From positions 62,001 to 126,000 of the forward strand of contig NZ_JAHHZM010000011.1 in assembly GCF_018642165.1 (NCBI RefSeq): 64,000 nt of DNA, given 5' to 3'. A model generated the notes under the pieces. It was not told where the DNA came from and did no database searches. It worked only from the letters and a program-made list of their open reading frames with translations. Source of the stretch: Echinicola shivajiensis. Lineage in GTDB: Bacteria > Bacteroidota > Bacteroidia > Cytophagales > Cyclobacteriaceae. This document shows positions 62,582 to 64,000 of the stretch, piece by piece. The position numbers and the translations under genes are program-made. Position 1 is the stretch's first letter, and each line of letters begins with the position of its first letter.

Positions 62582-63042
62582 TATAAACTATTCTCTTTGA
62601 TAAACTTTAGTATATACTCATTAAAAGCTTTTCTAGCATCATCTGCTTTAGCTTCATAAGCTTTCCCCAAGAATGGATTAGCTTTAACACCTTTAACTTT
62701 TTTCACATATATCATTTGGCCGTTACTACCTTCAAATTTTAGTAGTTTATGGTTGGTAGCTACTCTGTCTTCAGTACCTAATTCAACTAAGTGATGTGCT
62801 GGACTATCTACATTTACAATCAAAGAAAACCCTTTGTAATACCTTCTATTAGCTAGTTTAACCTTGATCTTCTTTTTCATCAAACCGCTATCAACTGGCA
62901 CATTCCTTTTAGCTTCCTTCTTGATTTCATTAGCACCTTTTCTTACGGCTTTTTTAATTACTTTATCTTCAACACCTTGATTAAGTTTTCTTAGTTTTTT
63001 AAGAATTAATCCACTATCTAAATCAACCTTAATCTTTGCCAT
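62581..63042 (-). CDS. HK97 gp10-family head-tail protein
   Basis: This 153-residue protein has the HK97-gp10 signature: KKAVRKGANEIKKEAKRNVP followed by VDSGLMKKKIKVKLANRRYY, where 'a..vPvdtG.l..si' is the hallmark. The later DSPAHHLVELGTEDRVATNH and ANPFLGKAYEAKADDARKAF ('...P.l.pA....') match it as well. The protein joins head and tail in siphophages. It shares a base with the next gene's start and with the previous gene's end, so translational coupling is likely. Identity is supported by the motif and by order. Confidence 0.85.
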   Translation of the reverse strand: MAKIKVDLDSGLILKKLRKLNQGVEDKVIKKAVRKGANEIKKEAKRNVPVDSGLMKKKIKVKLANRRYYKGFSLIVNVDSPAHHLVELGTEDRVATNHKLLKFEGSNGQMIYVKKVKGVKANPFLGKAYEAKADDARKAFNEYILKFIKENSL

Positions 63043-63365
63043 TATCTATTGTTTTTTGATTGAGCTGTAATTTCTAAACCATCTTTATAACCTAATTCCT
63101 TTACTCCTTTGATATTGTATTCAACACCTTCAAATTCAATCAAATAACTAGTATTAATATTCTCATCATAATAGGTTTTAAATATTATTACATTAGATTC
63201 AATGAGTTGATTGTTTTCATATTTTTCACGGTTTTGCCATTGATACTTTGAAGCCCAAAAATCTTGGTAATGGGTTTTAGTCTTAATTATTTGGCCTACA
63301 CTATTTTTTGATTCAGTGTAACTAAAAATTGATATTTTATATCTTAAATCTTCTAGGTGTATCAT
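63042..63365 (-). CDS. Phage head closure protein
   Basis: This 107-residue beta-rich protein includes LRYKISIFSYTESKNSVGQI and FWASKYQWQNREKYENNQLI, with ESNVIIFKTYYDENINTSYL and a final YNIKGVKELGYKDGLEITAQ. The 'l...i.i......d..G......w....a.v' plan and the 'i..v......r....i.a.' end are typical of head-closure (SPP1 gp16 / HK97 gp9-like) proteins. It overlaps the connector gene by 4 bases and shares 1 base with the gp10 gene. Family match is by eye. Confidence 0.75.
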   Translation of the reverse strand: MIHLEDLRYKISIFSYTESKNSVGQIIKTKTHYQDFWASKYQWQNREKYENNQLIESNVIIFKTYYDENINTSYLIEFEGVEYNIKGVKELGYKDGLEITAQSKNNR

Positions 63366-63907
63366 ATAAACCTCACTTTCCTATATGGTTGTAAAAGTCT
63401 GTCAACCGTCTTATTAAGGTGAATTACTGTCTTACCAATTACAATACTACCCCTCAATAAATAAAGGTCTGTTAGTTGAAGTAAAGCAGCTTGTTTGATT
63501 GCAGTGGGGATATCATCAACATCTTCATAACCCTTCTTATAGGTTATTTCTATTCTAGTGTAATCACTTGGTAATTCTGAAAAAGTAATATATTCATCTG
63601 AATTTGAGTAAGTAAACCCACTTACTATTTCAGTAGAATTATCAAAAAATTTAACAGATTCAATTGCTACAATTGGTGAATTTGGGAACAAAATATTTTC
63701 ATTTACTTCAACTTCTTCAAATATTGAAAAGGTATAAGATGTATCTACCAAATCCTTTTCCAATTCATTTTCAATAGTATCAGTAACCACATAAAGAAGA
63801 CTGTTTAAATACAAATCTTCGTGAGTATGAAGAATTTTCAAATGTTCTTTAGCTTCATCTAGTGTTACAATAGATTGATTACTTTTCTTGGTTAATTTTG
63901 CAATCAT
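63362..63907 (-). CDS. Phage head-tail connector protein (gp6-like)
   Basis: This 181-residue protein contains SIVTLDEAKEHLKILHTHED then LYLNSLLYVVTDTIENELEK, the N-terminal helix pair of HK97 gp6/phiE125 gp8-like connectors ('s.dEak.hLri....d....l..l...a...ie...'). A later strand region (FEEVEVNENILFPNSPIVAI) and the block YKKGYEDVDDIPTAIKQAAL follow, with 'P.avkqA.l.l....y..R' matching LLQLTDLYLLRGS. It connects portal and tail. It is the first complete gene of the visible late cluster and overlaps the closure gene by four bases. Confidence 0.87.
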   Translation of the reverse strand: MIAKLTKKSNQSIVTLDEAKEHLKILHTHEDLYLNSLLYVVTDTIENELEKDLVDTSYTFSIFEEVEVNENILFPNSPIVAIESVKFFDNSTEIVSGFTYSNSDEYITFSELPSDYTRIEITYKKGYEDVDDIPTAIKQAALLQLTDLYLLRGSIVIGKTVIHLNKTVDRLLQPYRKVRFI

Positions 63908-63916
63908 TTAAAAAAA

Positions 63917-64000
63917 TTACTTCTTAGCTTTTCTACCTCTTTTAACAGTTGGTTTTACGGCCTTTTCAATGTTATTTGTATTAATCGGTTCTCTAATAAT
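63917..64000 (-). CDS. C-terminal end of a phage gene (partial)
   Basis: The frame open from the right edge gives 27 residues, including TNNIEKAVKPTVKRGRKAKK, and stops at 63917-63919, 9 bp before the connector start. The tail is basic and Lys/Arg-rich. The gene body is outside the window, so the function cannot be told. A capsid or head-decoration gene would be usual at this place. Confidence 0.6.
   Translation of the reverse strand: MIREPINTNNIEKAVKPTVKRGRKAKK

Noticed and set aside
1-64000. CRISPR arrays, tRNA and rRNA genes
   Set aside because: No regularly spaced short repeats, no tRNA cloverleaf and no rRNA-like conserved stretch were noticed in reading.

Overview
The window looks like the chromosome of a Bacteroidota bacterium, probably Cyclobacteriaceae-like (close to Cyclobacterium, Algoriphagus or Echinicola). 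This is inferred from two SusC/SusD systems, an ECF sigma/FecR pair, a type IX secretion C-terminal domain, short lipoprotein signals and an AT-rich background. The species cannot be fixed from sequence alone. No rRNA, tRNA or CRISPR array was seen.

Layout. 1-1.1 kb: a pentose-phosphate pair (rpiB, then gnd running off the left edge). 1.4-6.2 kb: small accessory genes (SnoaL-like, a HExxH lipoprotein, a DUF6438-type lipoprotein, a beta-propeller protein, an alpha/beta hydrolase) with decayed coding remnants and a dispersed repeat. 7.1-9.4 kb: an AEC transporter and a Tat-exported HisC-like aminotransferase. 9.9-17.3 kb: a regulated outer-membrane uptake system (ECF sigma, FecR, SusC with STN domain, SusD, small lipoprotein). 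17.6-18.1 kb: a winged-helix regulator.

18.3-35.3 kb is a starch/maltodextrin utilisation locus. SusC, SusD and SusE bind and import the glycan. Two exported GH13 amylases cut it outside the cytoplasm. A LacI-family regulator is divergent from susC and is followed by a cytoplasmic GH31 alpha-glucosidase and an MFS sugar transporter. A class II fructose-bisphosphate aldolase lies inside the leftward operon. Several stem-loops with 11-bp arms separate its blocks. One GH13 gene carries an in-frame TGA within its type IX sorting domain.

35.4-51.6 kb is mostly housekeeping: a sensor kinase, a fungal-type cytosine deaminase, two poorly known proteins, a MacA/TolC-type efflux pair, an L-serine dehydratase beta subunit, a class IV aminotransferase, thyA, YicC, a large propeller/beta-barrel protein, an FAD oxidoreductase and an MBL-fold hydrolase.

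51.9-64 kb is the tail end of a siphovirus-like prophage, all leftward: head-tail connector, head closure, HK97-gp10, tail terminator, major tail protein, two tail-assembly chaperone frames, tape measure, tail-tip protein, BppU-like protein and receptor-binding proteins. The chaperone frames are joined by a correctly phased T TTT TTT slippery site, so a -1 programmed frameshift is predicted. The rest of the phage (capsid, terminase, integrase or transposase) lies beyond the right edge.
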